A DNA stretch of 17,969 bases, from positions 1-17,969 of the forward strand of contig DAIUAM010000052.1 in the NCBI GenBank assembly GCA_036847185.1. The letters are read 5' to 3'. This DNA is from UBA4738 sp002413305. Its GTDB lineage: Bacteria; Actinomycetota; UBA4738. Made by a program: the position numbers and the translations under genes. The notes beneath the pieces were generated by a model, which ran no database searches, was not told the origin of the DNA, and saw only the letters and a list, made by a program, of their open reading frames with translations. Position 1 is the first letter of the stretch; each line of letters opens with the position of its first letter. Shown here in pieces: positions 1-7,301 of the stretch.

Positions 1-258
1 CTCGCTGACCTCCGGGTCCCTGAGCAACCGCTCGATTGGTCCGAGGCCGACGACTTCGTCCGAAACCTGATTCACCACGTCCGTGACCGCGCTGGCCGGC
101 AGGATCGCCCGCTGCTCGGTGAGCACCGCCAGCACCTCCTGTCGCACCCGAAGCCGACGCTCCGGGGCGTTCAGCCCTTCGACCTCCACCTCTGCCGAGA
201 GCAGCCGCGACCGGACGTGTGACCGGATCCAAGCCGGATCGATCGCTCGCGTGCCCAC
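1..258 (-). CDS. cpaF: CpaF/TadA-type pilus assembly ATPase, N-terminal part (partial)
   Basis: Only the first 86 codons are inside the window; the frame is open to the left edge. The start is taken as GTG at 258-256, four bases after the cpaE stop, with an AGGTGAG ribosome-binding site that overlaps that stop. The visible part begins VGTRAIDPAWIRSHVRSRL and runs into a segment reading VVGLGPIERLLRDPEVSE, which resembles the conserved stretch ahead of the catalytic core in CpaF/TadA ATPases. The Walker motifs lie outside the window. CpaF-family proteins are secretion ATPases that power Flp/Tad pilus assembly at the inner membrane. The tight spacing to cpaE indicates co-transcription. The identification rests on this short N-terminal similarity plus the neighbour. 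Confidence 0.75.
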   Translation of the reverse strand, partial: MGTRAIDPAWIRSHVRSRLLSAEVEVEGLNAPERRLRVRQEVLAVLTEQRAILPASAVTDVVNQVSDEVVGLGPIERLLRDPEVSE

Positions 259-262
259 GAGC

Positions 263-1510
263 TCACCTGCCTCTCCGGCCAGACCTGGCCGGCTGAGGCA
301 TCAGCAGCCGCGAGAGCGCGCGAAGGTCTCTTGCCGAGCGACCTGCGCGGCACGGCAGGAGTTCGGCGCGATCCTGCCGCCGGGCAACAGACGCGTCGAA
401 ACGCACCCGCACGGCCGGGGAGATCTCGAGGACCCGCTCCAGGTCCGAGGCCCCGGGGTCCGTTCGGGCCCTGCGGTTCGCGACCAGCACGAACCGGCCC
501 GCTTCCGTGTCGAGCTCCAGCGCGGAGATGACGCGTTTCGCTCCGTACAGGGAGAACAGGTCCGCCGTCGCGACCAGGACGATCTGATCGGCCAGCCCGA
601 CGGCGAGCCGGACCAGGTCATTCACGCCGTGCGGAACATGCAGGATCACCACCTCGAACTCCCCCGCCAACAACGCGACAGATGCCGTCACCAGCGCGCC
701 GGGCGCGGTCCCCCAACCGGCCTCGCGCGGGGCGAGAAGCGCCGCGAAGCCCCGGGGATGCCTGTGCAGCGCGTCGCGCACGTGCTGCGGGGCCAGCTCG
801 TGGACGACGGGGGCCAGGTCTCCGATCGTCCGGTTCGGCGTCTCCGTCCCGACACCGAGCGCCACGGTCAGGCCGGCGAACGCCTGGTCGAAGTCAACGA
901 CGACCGTCCCCAGCCCGCGGTCGGCGAACACACCCGCCAGGTTGGTGGCGACGAACGTAGCCCCCGCGCCGCCGCGCGATCCGAGGACGGCGATCACGCG
1001 GCCCCGGGCTGCGCCGTCACCCACCGCGGGAGCTCCCGCCGCCGCCAAGACGTCCGCCAGCTCCTCCCGTTCGTCCGGCCAGCAGAAGATCCCCTCGGCC
1101 CCCACATCGATGGCCTCTCGAAGGACCGGCACGGTCATCTCTTGCGAGATGATCACCAGGCGCGGGATCCCACTGGAGACCGCCGGATGGCGCAGCCCAC
1201 GCGCTGTGGTGGGGCAGACCACCATCAGCTCGGGTGCCGGCTCTGGCCCCGACGCGAGCTTCACGAGCCGATCGGGTTCGGAAGCCGCACCCAGGAGCTC
1301 GATCCGCGGGTCCCGCTGGAGGAAGTCCAGGACCTCCTGGTGGAACCCGAGGTCGTGGATGCCGATGACGACCCGGGCCCTGCTGGTACCGACCGCCCGG
1401 AGATCCGGTCGGCCCGTCGTTGAGCCCGGGCCCGGACCCGCCCCGATCGTGCGCAGACGGAGGCCCGCACCACCGGGTCGCCGGCCGTTCCCCACCGCGT
1501 TCCTCTCCAC
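263..1510 (-). CDS. cpaE: CpaE/TadZ-like Flp pilus assembly protein (receiver-like domain plus P-loop domain)
   Basis: Start chosen at GTG 1510-1508 because a GAGGAGG ribosome-binding site lies just upstream; an ATG at 1546 in the same frame has no such site. This gives 415 residues. The N-terminal third (VVIGIHDLGFHQEVLDFLQ onward) resembles a response-regulator receiver fold without the usual phosphorylation motif. A ParA/MinD-type domain follows: a deviant Walker A (GSRGGAGATF), in which both lysines of the usual KGGxGKT are replaced by Arg and Ala, and a Walker B-like VVVDFDQAFAG. Loss of the P-loop lysine is known in TadZ/CpaE proteins, which localise the Tad pilus machine at the pole. 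The gene leads directly into cpaF. The first 40 or so residues are low-complexity, so the true start may lie further in. Confidence 0.8.
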   Translation of the reverse strand: MERNAVGNGRRPGGAGLRLRTIGAGPGPGSTTGRPDLRAVGTSRARVVIGIHDLGFHQEVLDFLQRDPRIELLGAASEPDRLVKLASGPEPAPELMVVCPTTARGLRHPAVSSGIPRLVIISQEMTVPVLREAIDVGAEGIFCWPDEREELADVLAAAGAPAVGDGAARGRVIAVLGSRGGAGATFVATNLAGVFADRGLGTVVVDFDQAFAGLTVALGVGTETPNRTIGDLAPVVHELAPQHVRDALHRHPRGFAALLAPREAGWGTAPGALVTASVALLAGEFEVVILHVPHGVNDLVRLAVGLADQIVLVATADLFSLYGAKRVISALELDTEAGRFVLVANRRARTDPGASDLERVLEISPAVRVRFDASVARRQDRAELLPCRAGRSARDLRALSRLLMPQPARSGRRGR

Positions 1511-1814
1511 CGTTCGTCCCCCTCCTCGGATGCCAGCGTGCGACATCCCGATCGCCTCTCGTCACCGTTCCAGCCTCGGCGCCGCGGGGCAGCACCGGGA
1601 CCACGCCGCGGGGAAGCGCAACGCGATGGGAAAGTTCCAACGTAGGGGAGAGAAACGAGGGCGGGGTCGCCGCGTTTCAGGAGGGAAGCGAGGGGGTTTT
1701 CCGGGCTCCCGGGGAGGTGCCCTTGAACGTATGCGAGGCTACCTGGTCTCGGGAGTGCGGACAATCCCCTGCCCGGGGGATTTCCGAATCCCCCGGGGAC
1801 GCGAACGGGCGGCG
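1511..1814. other. Intergenic region upstream of cpaE
   Basis: About 300 bases between two minus-strand genes. It should hold the cpaE promoter, but I see no convincing -35/-10 pair. It contains the cpaE ribosome-binding site near 1519-1525 and, at its other end, a strong GC-rich hairpin listed separately. Open frames here show no coding character. Confidence 0.5.
1772..1797 (-). terminator. Perfect 11-bp inverted repeat just downstream of the ferritin-like gene
   Basis: Arms 1772-1782 (CCCGGGGGATT) and 1787-1797 (AATCCCCCGGG) are exact reverse complements separated by a TCCG loop. The element begins 18 bases past the stop of the minus-strand gene ending at 1815, which is a terminator position. 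It has no T-tract on either side, so it may act as a GC-rich hairpin terminator or mRNA stabiliser, or as a protein-binding palindrome. A further AATCCCC at 1763-1769 could pair with the left arm as an alternative fold. Confidence 0.5.
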
Positions 1815-2507
1815 TCAGTCGGTTTCGACGGGGTCGATCCCGAGACGGTCCAACCGCTGGCGATGCCGGTCGAGCAGCGACAGGACGAACCGCTTCCCGG
1901 CCTCTTCGCCTCCGAGCAGCGAACGGAGCCCCTCTGTCGCCCCGAGCGCTCGCGAGGTCTGAGTGAACGCCTCCCCTACGATCCGCTGCGCGTACTCCCG
2001 GATCCGCTCCATCGCCTCCGGATCCCGCTCCATCGCCCCAGTGAGCTCGTCCAGGGCGAACTGCTCCTGCATCTCCCGGTCGCCCAGCGCTCGACGCACC
2101 ACCTCACCCGACACGGGATCGAGCAGCGGCACGAGGACGTCGGCGAAATCCGACACCAAGGCGTCGCCGATGTAGTGGAACGCCTGCGCTTCGAACCAGT
2201 TCGACGGCTCCGTGTGATCGAAGAACGCGTCGAAGTACTGCTCGAACCGCTCGGTCAGCTCGTCCGCGTCGAACTCGCCCAGGCGGGCGGCGATCAGCCG
2301 GTAGTTCTGAGTCTCGCGGTCGGCAACGCCCTTCTGCTCGTTCCGGGCGCGGCCATCCGGAGCGAGTGCGACGCTCTCGCGTGCCCGCTGCGCGCCGCGG
2401 CGCTCCCCATACGAGAGCGCCGCCAGCACCTCTGCCACGAGCGACCGAACGGGCCCGGGGGGAGGAAGGTCGCCGGCCGAGGTCGAAGCGGGGTACTCGA
2501 CGTCCAT
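1815..2507 (-). CDS. Ferritin-like fold protein, MiaE_2-type family
   Basis: With the start at ATG 2507-2505 the protein has 230 residues; the frame extends upstream to 2603, but that part looks non-coding and a TACAAT -10 element sits 7 bases before this ATG. The sequence is almost all helical. The block PSNWFEAQAFHYIGDALVSD, then LLDPVSGEVV and a C-terminal RIREYAQRIVGEAF, matches my recollection of the actinobacterial ferritin-like/MiaE_2 family, named after tRNA hydroxylase MiaE. Function in this family is unproven. Where relatives, as I recall them, carry ExxH and GH-type iron-binding positions, this protein reads ETQN and EMQEQF, so a normal di-iron site is doubtful. It is transcribed away from the small gene at 2627. 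Confidence 0.65.
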   Translation of the reverse strand: MDVEYPASTSAGDLPPPGPVRSLVAEVLAALSYGERRGAQRARESVALAPDGRARNEQKGVADRETQNYRLIAARLGEFDADELTERFEQYFDAFFDHTEPSNWFEAQAFHYIGDALVSDFADVLVPLLDPVSGEVVRRALGDREMQEQFALDELTGAMERDPEAMERIREYAQRIVGEAFTQTSRALGATEGLRSLLGGEEAGKRFVLSLLDRHRQRLDRLGIDPVETD

Positions 2508-2514
2508 CGGCTGG

Positions 2515-2520
2515 ATTGTA
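2515..2520 (-). promoter_or_regulatory. Candidate -10 element for a leaderless transcript of the ferritin-like gene
   Basis: On the minus strand TACAAT is followed by exactly seven bases and then the ATG. Transcription would start at or next to the start codon, and no Shine-Dalgarno sequence is present. The -35 region is weak (CAGGTG at a 17-base spacing). Confidence 0.55.
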
Positions 2521-2613
2521 CCGGCGCCCGGCCGTGACACCTGGTCCGACCGCGGGCGGTACGGGCCCCCGTCCACGCATCGCCGCAGGTCAGGGGATGT
2601 CACACCCCCGCTC

Positions 2614-2619
2614 TACGAT
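2614..2619 (+). promoter_or_regulatory. Candidate -10 element for a leaderless transcript of the 100-residue gene
   Basis: The hexamer TACGAT (within CTCTACGATG) lies about seven bases before ATG 2627, the same arrangement as the divergent promoter about 100 bases away. No ribosome-binding site is seen. The exact hexamer could be shifted by a base. Confidence 0.5.
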
Positions 2620-2626
2620 GTGGTGC

Positions 2627-2929
2627 ATGGGAACGGTCATCGAACTGGCGTCGTGGAAGCGCTCCCGAAGCCCGGCTCCGGACGCGATCCCGGACGGGGA
2701 CCCGGTGGTGGGCCGGGACGTGGCCCGGTTGGACGCCGCCGTGCAACACCTCGGGCCCATGGTGTCCTCGTTCCTCGACCGGGGACGGCTCGACCCTCGG
2801 GTGGAGACCGAGCTCCTGGCCATCATCGGTGAGGTCAGCGTAGGACTGGTGACCGAAGCAGCCAGTCGCGCCGAGCGTCTCGTGGGGAAGCTCCAAGCTC
2901 GTGCGACCGGTCAGGAACGAAGGGGGTGA
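2627..2929 (+). CDS. Small hypothetical protein, 100 residues
   Basis: I do not recognise this protein. The start is ATG 2627, favoured by a -10-like TACGAT about seven bases upstream; an in-frame ATG at 2618 would overlap that hexamer. The product begins MGTVIELASWKRSRSP, has a Pro/Asp-rich linker, and then two predicted amphipathic helices (about residues 35-50 and 60-95) ending in a basic tail. There is no signal peptide, membrane segment or cysteine. It is divergent from the ferritin-like gene and converges on the HAD gene with 10 bases between stops. Codon use is strongly GC3, as in its neighbours, which supports it being real. Confidence 0.6.
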   Translation: MGTVIELASWKRSRSPAPDAIPDGDPVVGRDVARLDAAVQHLGPMVSSFLDRGRLDPRVETELLAIIGEVSVGLVTEAASRAERLVGKLQARATGQERRG

Positions 2930-2939
2930 GCGGCCAGGC

Positions 2940-3737
2940 TCAGGAGCGGCCTCGAGCGGCCGTGAGGCGCCGCAGGTAGAGCCATCCCGCCAAGGCTGCC
3001 AGCGCGGCGGTACCGGCGATCGCCGTCACGCGGGGGGGCGGGGGGCTCACTTGGGGGAGGCGTTCGCGAAGGCGGACGGGCCTTCGGAAGTACCGCACCT
3101 GCCAGCCGCGCTTCTCGGCCTCCTTCCGAAGATCGCGGTCGGGGTTGACGGCAACCGGGTGCCCGACGGCTTCGAGCATCGGCAGGTCCGTGGCCGAATC
3201 CGAGTACGCGTAGGAGGCGGAGAGGTCGATGCCGCTTCGTTCGGCGACCTCCCGGATGGCGACGGCCTTGTTCTCGCCATAGCAATAGAACTCGAGCTCA
3301 CCGGTGTACTTGCCGTCTTCGATCTTGGGCCTCGTGGCGATGACGTCGACCGGTCCCAGGTGCTCCGCAAGGGGGCGCACGACCTCTTCGGCCGAAGACG
3401 AGACGATGAACACCTTGCGGCCGAGCGCCCGGTGCAGCTCCATGAGGTCCAGTGCCTCCAGGTAGATGTACGGGTCGATGAGATCCGACAGGGCCTCCCG
3501 GATGATGGTCTCGACCTGGTCCTTGTCCCATCCACGGGTAAGCGCGAGCATGCCCTCCTTGGCACGGTCCATCTTCTTCTCGTCCGCGCCGAGCAGCAGG
3601 TAGACGAGCTGCGCGTAGGCCCCTTTGAGCAGAGCCGACCGCGAGACGAGCCCGGCCCGGTACATCGGACGAGTGAGCGCCAGCGAGCTCGACTTGGAGA
3701 TGACCGTCTTGTCCAGATCGAAGAATGCGGCCTCCAT
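2940..3737 (-). CDS. HAD-superfamily subfamily IB (SerB-like) hydrolase with C-terminal membrane helix
   Basis: 265 residues from ATG 3737-3735. The motifs are in the HAD order: motif I DLDKT at residues 7-11 (nucleophile Asp7, acid/base Asp9), motif II VFIVSSS near 109-115, motif III lysine in GENKAVAI near 154-161, and motif IV YSDSATDLPML at 178-188. The cap between motifs I and II is short and helical, as in the IB subgroup (TIGR01490-like, CicA/phosphoserine-phosphatase-like). A C-terminal hydrophobic stretch (about 237-255) followed by Arg-rich residues suggests anchoring in the membrane with the catalytic domain in the cytosol. The substrate cannot be told; phosphomonoesters, including lysophospholipid-type substrates, are possible. 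It is divergent from the oxidoreductase at 3851. TACGAT lies nine bases before the ATG, another possible near-leaderless start. Confidence 0.85.
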   Translation of the reverse strand: MEAAFFDLDKTVISKSSSLALTRPMYRAGLVSRSALLKGAYAQLVYLLLGADEKKMDRAKEGMLALTRGWDKDQVETIIREALSDLIDPYIYLEALDLMELHRALGRKVFIVSSSAEEVVRPLAEHLGPVDVIATRPKIEDGKYTGELEFYCYGENKAVAIREVAERSGIDLSASYAYSDSATDLPMLEAVGHPVAVNPDRDLRKEAEKRGWQVRYFRRPVRLRERLPQVSPPPPRVTAIAGTAALAALAGWLYLRRLTAARGRS

Positions 3738-3850
3738 GGCCCGTCCATCGTAAGCGACGTTCCTCCGCCTGCTCGGGCTATTCTTCGGGCCGACGTGCGG
3801 CCATCCGCCCGACGCGCCCGACCCCGTTCGACCCGCCGGAGGAGGTAGGT

Positions 3851-4813
3851 ATGGACGTCTGCCTGATGATCGAAGGCCAGGAGGACGTGACCTGGGAGCA
3901 GTGGGTCGGCCTGGCCCTCGCCTGCGAGGAGCACGGCTTCGCCGCGCTGTTCCGTTCCGATCACTACCTGTCGTTCGGCCATCCCGCCGACTGGGGCACG
4001 CTCGACGCGTGGGCAACGCTGGCCGCACTCGCCTCCCGGACCAGCCGGATCCACCTCGGGACCCTGGTCTCCCCGGTCGCGTTCCGCCATCCCTCCCAGC
4101 TTGCGAAGTCGGTGGTCACCGCCGACCACGCCTCCGCCGGCCGGGTCGAGCTCGGCATGGGGGCGGGCTGGTTCGAAGCCGAGCACCGCGCCTACGGATT
4201 CCCTTTCCCTCCCACCCGGGACCGCATGGACATGCTCGAGGAGCAGGTCGAGATCGTGCACCGACTGTGGGACCGGGACGAGGATGAGGTCTCCTTCGAC
4301 GGACGCCACTACCGGCTCGAAGCGGTCCACGCGCTGCCCAAGCCGGTTCAGGACCCGCACCCGAGGCTGATCCTCGGTGGCGAAGCACGGCCCCGTGGAG
4401 CCGGCCTGGCGGCGAGATGGGCTGACGAGTACAACATGAACTTCTGCACGGCCGACGACTGCCAGGAAGGTCGCCGCCGGCTGGACGCGGCGTGCGAGGC
4501 GGCCGGCCGCGACCCGTCGACCCTCCCGCTCTCCGTCATGACGAACGCCCTCGTCGGGGCCGACGAGCGGGAGCTGGAACGCCGGGCTGCCCGGCAGATG
4601 GCACGCCGGGGCCAGACCGGCGACCCGCGGGAGTTCCTAGAGAGCCTCGGGCCCGAGCGGATCGCCGGCACGCCGGCTCGGGTGCTCGAGCGGCTCGCCG
4701 AGTACGCGACCGCCGGCGTGCGACGAGTGATGCTGCAGCACCTGCTCCACGACGACCTCGAAGCCGTCGCCCTGATCGGCTCGGAGATCATCCCGGAGGC
4801 GGCCTCGCTCTAA
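3851..4813 (+). CDS. Luciferase-like (LLM) flavin/F420-dependent oxidoreductase
   Basis: 320 residues. The start is ATG 3851, with GGAGGT four bases upstream; the frame is open further upstream but that stretch is the divergent promoter region. Family landmarks are visible: the N-terminal beta strand MDVCLMIEGQ, FRSDHYLSF, the conserved RIHLGTLVSPVAFRHPSQLAK, VELGMGAGWFEAEHRAYGF, then RMDMLEEQVEIVHRLW, a DGRHYRLE insertion and PRLILGG. These are typical of the bacterial luciferase-like monooxygenase clan, whose actinobacterial members often use coenzyme F420 rather than FMN. Sequence alone does not settle the cofactor or substrate. The stop codon lies 76 bases before the tRNA-Sec gene, so this gene is the last intact unit on the left side of the presumed integration site. 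Confidence 0.88.
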   Translation: MDVCLMIEGQEDVTWEQWVGLALACEEHGFAALFRSDHYLSFGHPADWGTLDAWATLAALASRTSRIHLGTLVSPVAFRHPSQLAKSVVTADHASAGRVELGMGAGWFEAEHRAYGFPFPPTRDRMDMLEEQVEIVHRLWDRDEDEVSFDGRHYRLEAVHALPKPVQDPHPRLILGGEARPRGAGLAARWADEYNMNFCTADDCQEGRRRLDAACEAAGRDPSTLPLSVMTNALVGADERELERRAARQMARRGQTGDPREFLESLGPERIAGTPARVLERLAEYATAGVRRVMLQHLLHDDLEAVALIGSEIIPEAASL

Positions 4814-4877
4814 CGTCGCGGGCCCCGGAGAGGGCTGTTCTGTGCACAAGGGGAATCGTCGCCCCGAGCGACATCGG

Positions 4878-4883
4878 TATCCT
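4878..4883 (+). promoter_or_regulatory. Candidate -10 element for the tRNA-Sec gene
   Basis: TATCCT lies six bases before the first base of the tRNA, so transcription would begin very near the mature 5' end. No good -35 hexamer is visible at 16-18 bases, so confidence is low. Confidence 0.3.
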
Positions 4884-4889
4884 TTCCGC

Positions 4890-4981
4890 GGAGGCGTCAG
4901 GGCGCCTGGTGGGCCCCCCGGTCTTCAAAACCGGTGAGCCGGCGAGAGCCGGCTGGCGGGTTCGATTCCCGTCCGCCTCCG
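4890..4981 (+). tRNA. selC: Selenocysteine tRNA, anticodon TCA
   Basis: The gene folds into the tRNA-Sec shape. The acceptor stem 4890-4896/4974-4980 has 7 pairs, and the eighth position is a T-C mismatch. The D arm (4900-4916) has a long stem with one G-G mismatch and a 5-base loop. The anticodon stem 4918-4922/4930-4934 carries loop CTTCAAA with TCA at 4925-4927. The long variable arm (4937-4954) has 7 pairs with a GAGA loop. The T arm has loop TTCGATT, and its stem can extend to 6 pairs using 4955-4973, so acceptor plus T stems total 13 pairs, as expected for tRNA-Sec. The discriminator base is G 4981 and no CCA is encoded. It decodes UGA as selenocysteine with SelB. No selA, selB, selD or obvious selenoprotein gene is in the window. 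Confidence 0.93.
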
Positions 4982-4987
4982 CTGCGA
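4955..4987 (+). repeat. tRNA-Sec 3' end, reference copy of a degenerate direct repeat (possible attachment core)
   Basis: This is the T arm and 3' acceptor strand of selC plus six downstream bases. It has two degenerate relatives in the same orientation, at 15520-15547 and 16525-16549. tRNA 3' ends, including selC in enterobacteria, are classic integrase targets. Confidence 0.45.
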
Positions 4988-5268
4988 GATTTGAGCTCTG
5001 ACCAGCACAGATGCACGAGGCGGGCCGCGTGTTGGGCTGGACGAGACGGGCTGTGCGGGCCCCAAAGGACCAGTGAACCACACCAGTCTTCGCGGATCTC
5101 ACAGGTCTGCGCCTGTTCACGCGTCCTTCGAACTGGACATGTCTTCCCCCGAAGCCGAGGGAGGAGCTGTCTTGGTCGGCACATCGACGATGCGAAAGAC
5201 GTCACCCTTGCCCAACGCGAAGGTAGAACGCCCCCCGGGCGAGCCGCTGTGGCCGCTCCGGCGGAGTG
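4988..5268. other. Stretch after selC with no recognisable gene
   Basis: About 280 bases. A minus-strand frame ending at 5117 (reading GKGDVFRIVDVPTKTAPP near its end) has some protein-like character and overlaps the end of the TPR fragment in another frame, but I cannot match it to any family and it has no convincing start. No integrase, promoter or strong hairpin is visible. It looks like decayed sequence. Confidence 0.3.
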
Positions 5269-5600
5269 TCAGCCTCCCGGTTTCAACGCCTCCTCGACGG
5301 CAGGTGCGGTCAGGAAGGTCGTCTGGTGATCGGGGGAGAGCGATGCGGCGATCGTTCGAATCAGGTGGGACGCGTCCCCGCGCGCGGCCGCCGCGCCGTC
5401 GTCGTCGCCGGTCGAGTACAACGCCGTGCCCAGCGCGACCCGGCTCTGCCACCGACCGAACGGACTCCCCCGCTCGTCTGCGATGCCGACGGCCGTGCGC
5501 AATTCGTCAATCCCGTCGTCCGCGCGGCCGGTGGCAAGCATGATCTGCCCCTCCAGAGCGCGAGCGTTGCCCTCGTACTCATCCGCCGGTACGAGGAGTG
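5269..5600 (-). pseudogene. C-terminal remnant of a TPR-containing transcriptional regulator
   Basis: The minus-strand frame ending at TGA 5269 reads EGNARALEGQIMLATGRADD, then ELRTAVGIADERGSPFGRWQ and IRTIAASLSPDHQTTFLTAP. This is the usual last TPR unit and tail of large AAA/TPR regulators (LuxR/LAL-type or cyclase-AAA-TPR), where a phrase like IAASLPDxxLRxxFLxxPxV closes the protein. Nothing upstream in this frame is homologous, and no plausible start or ribosome-binding site is present. The piece lies just past the stop of the sialidase-fold gene on the same strand. The N-terminal portion, presumably about 90% of the protein, has been deleted. It is not simply a copy of the tail of the intact regulator at 10255. 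Confidence 0.6.
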
Positions 5601-5662
5601 GCTCAGGGACGCGCTGACGTCTTCGCTGCCCGAGCGCTGATCCGTTCGTCGAACAGCTCGTC

Positions 5663-7219
5663 CTACGGCGCCACCACCCCCAGATATGTGTTGGCCATGT
5701 CCGTCGACGTGGTCTGGACGAACATCGGCAGGAACGTCGTGCCGGCCGACGCCAGCCCCTCATAGTCGCCCAGGAAGTAGCCGTGGAAGATCGGGGCCAG
5801 CTCGATGTCAAACGGCCCGGCCACGTGGTTCTCAGCCCAGCTCGACGAGTCCGTGCAGTCCTGATCCGCGTGGCAGTGGATCAACCAGTAGTCGGTGGGC
5901 ACCCGGGGATCCGGCGTGTTGTTGCGGAAGTCGTAATAGGTCACCGCCACCGTCCCATCCGATGCCACGTCGACGGAGGGATTGATCGCCTGCACGCCGG
6001 TCGGCGATTGGTTCACCTTGACCCGAGGCGACCAGGTCAGTCCGCCGTCGGTGGATTCGGTGAACACAACGGTGGGATAGCGACGCTTCTTAGTGTTGCC
6101 GCTCCCGACGACATCAGGCCAGACCGCGTAGAGGTTCCCGTAGCCCGCACTGGAGACATTGAGGTCGACGGCGAGATCCGCGCGGCCCAGGACGCTCCGG
6201 ATGCGTGCGCCCGTGTCCGGATCCACCGCGGGGACGCCCCGGTCGGGCCCGACCTCCATGCGATCGGACCACGTCACACCGCGATCGGCGGAGCGCATCA
6301 GCATGAAGTCACAGCAGGTGTTGAAGGTCCCGACGCCCTGCACGAAGTCGAAGACGTCCACCAGCGTCCCATCCGGCAGAACGGCGATCTGGGGGTTGAG
6401 GGCGAACGTGTTGGACTGCGGCTCGAAGATCGGTGTGGCCTGCTCCCAGGTGGCCCCCCCGTCGGTCGAGCGCGAGAAGATGATGTCGCCCCGGTAGGAG
6501 TGCGTATCGCCACCCCCGCCCGTCGTTTCCCCCGGCTTGTGTGACCGGATCCACACCGCGTAGACGAAGTTCGAGTCGAACGGGTCTGCGGTGATCGACG
6601 GCGTGGTGGGGTTGAAGAAGGGCGGGACGGCGGGGTAGGTCATGTCGAGGGTGACCGGCTCGCTCCAGTGGTCGCCCCCGTCAACGGACTTGCTGACCAG
6701 GATGGCCGCGGGGCCCGGTGGAGTACCGACGGGGCTGCCGGTCCGGCTGATGAAGTAGGCGTCGCCGTCCGGGGAGAACGTCACCCACGGGTTGCGGGTG
6801 CGCTGGTAGTCCCCGCCGTTGGCCGCGTTCCCTCCCGCGCAGATGCTGAAGTGGGGCCAGGTCGCGGTCCACGTCTGGCCCCCGTCGTGGCTAACCGCGG
6901 CCACGACGCCGCGGGCGGCACCGCCGGTCCACCGGTCCTGCTCGTAGACCCCGATGATGTTGCTGGGGTCCGTGGGGTTGACGGCCACCCTCGGCCCGAC
7001 CTCGGTGTTCACGAAGTTGATCTCCGAGGGCGAGGTGTACATCCCGGAGATGTCGCAGTCGCCGAACGGGCTGTCGCCGTTCGCCGGCGGGCTCGGCGTG
7101 CCGGACGCCTGGTACACGGTGGTGGTGGTGTACGGCCCAGCCGACGCCGGGAGCGCCAGGGCTGATGCCATCAGTGCAAACGTCGCGGCCACGGCCGCGC
7201 GGGACAGGTGCCGACTCAT
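5663..7219 (-). CDS. Secreted Asp-box (BNR) repeat protein, exo-alpha-sialidase-like fold
   Basis: 518 residues from ATG 7219-7217, preceded by GGAGGGGGGAAG; an in-frame ATG at 7261 is less likely. A Sec signal peptide is clear (basic MSRHLSR, hydrophobic core, ALPASA cleavage near residue 27). Five Asp-box motifs follow: SHDGGQTW, SVDGGDHW, STDGGATW, SADRGVTW and STDGGLTW. These are the beta-hairpin signatures of six-bladed sialidase/BNR propellers. The arginine triad of true sialidases is not evident to me, so enzyme activity is uncertain; it may be a glycan-binding or structural extracellular protein. A truncated paralogue of its last 87 or so residues lies directly upstream at 7302-7560, indicating a former tandem pair. 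Confidence 0.82.
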   Translation of the reverse strand: MSRHLSRAAVAATFALMASALALPASAGPYTTTTVYQASGTPSPPANGDSPFGDCDISGMYTSPSEINFVNTEVGPRVAVNPTDPSNIIGVYEQDRWTGGAARGVVAAVSHDGGQTWTATWPHFSICAGGNAANGGDYQRTRNPWVTFSPDGDAYFISRTGSPVGTPPGPAAILVSKSVDGGDHWSEPVTLDMTYPAVPPFFNPTTPSITADPFDSNFVYAVWIRSHKPGETTGGGGDTHSYRGDIIFSRSTDGGATWEQATPIFEPQSNTFALNPQIAVLPDGTLVDVFDFVQGVGTFNTCCDFMLMRSADRGVTWSDRMEVGPDRGVPAVDPDTGARIRSVLGRADLAVDLNVSSAGYGNLYAVWPDVVGSGNTKKRRYPTVVFTESTDGGLTWSPRVKVNQSPTGVQAINPSVDVASDGTVAVTYYDFRNNTPDPRVPTDYWLIHCHADQDCTDSSSWAENHVAGPFDIELAPIFHGYFLGDYEGLASAGTTFLPMFVQTTSTDMANTYLGVVAP

Positions 7220-7301
7220 CTTCCCCCCTCCCAGACAGTGTGCGCCGATGATGCTGCCCACCGGAACGCGGGGTCAAGGCCTTCGCCGGATTTGCGCCTG
7301 G

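Noticed and set aside
83..2537. Long plus-strand open frames (446 and 531 codons)
   Set aside because: They lie antisense to cpaE and the ferritin-like gene, are rich in Arg/Pro/Ser, and have no recognisable motif. They are GC-driven shadow frames.
4788..5205. Minus-strand frames reading GGGRESNPPAG... across the tRNA
   Set aside because: This is the familiar false protein produced by translating the antisense of a tRNA-Sec gene.
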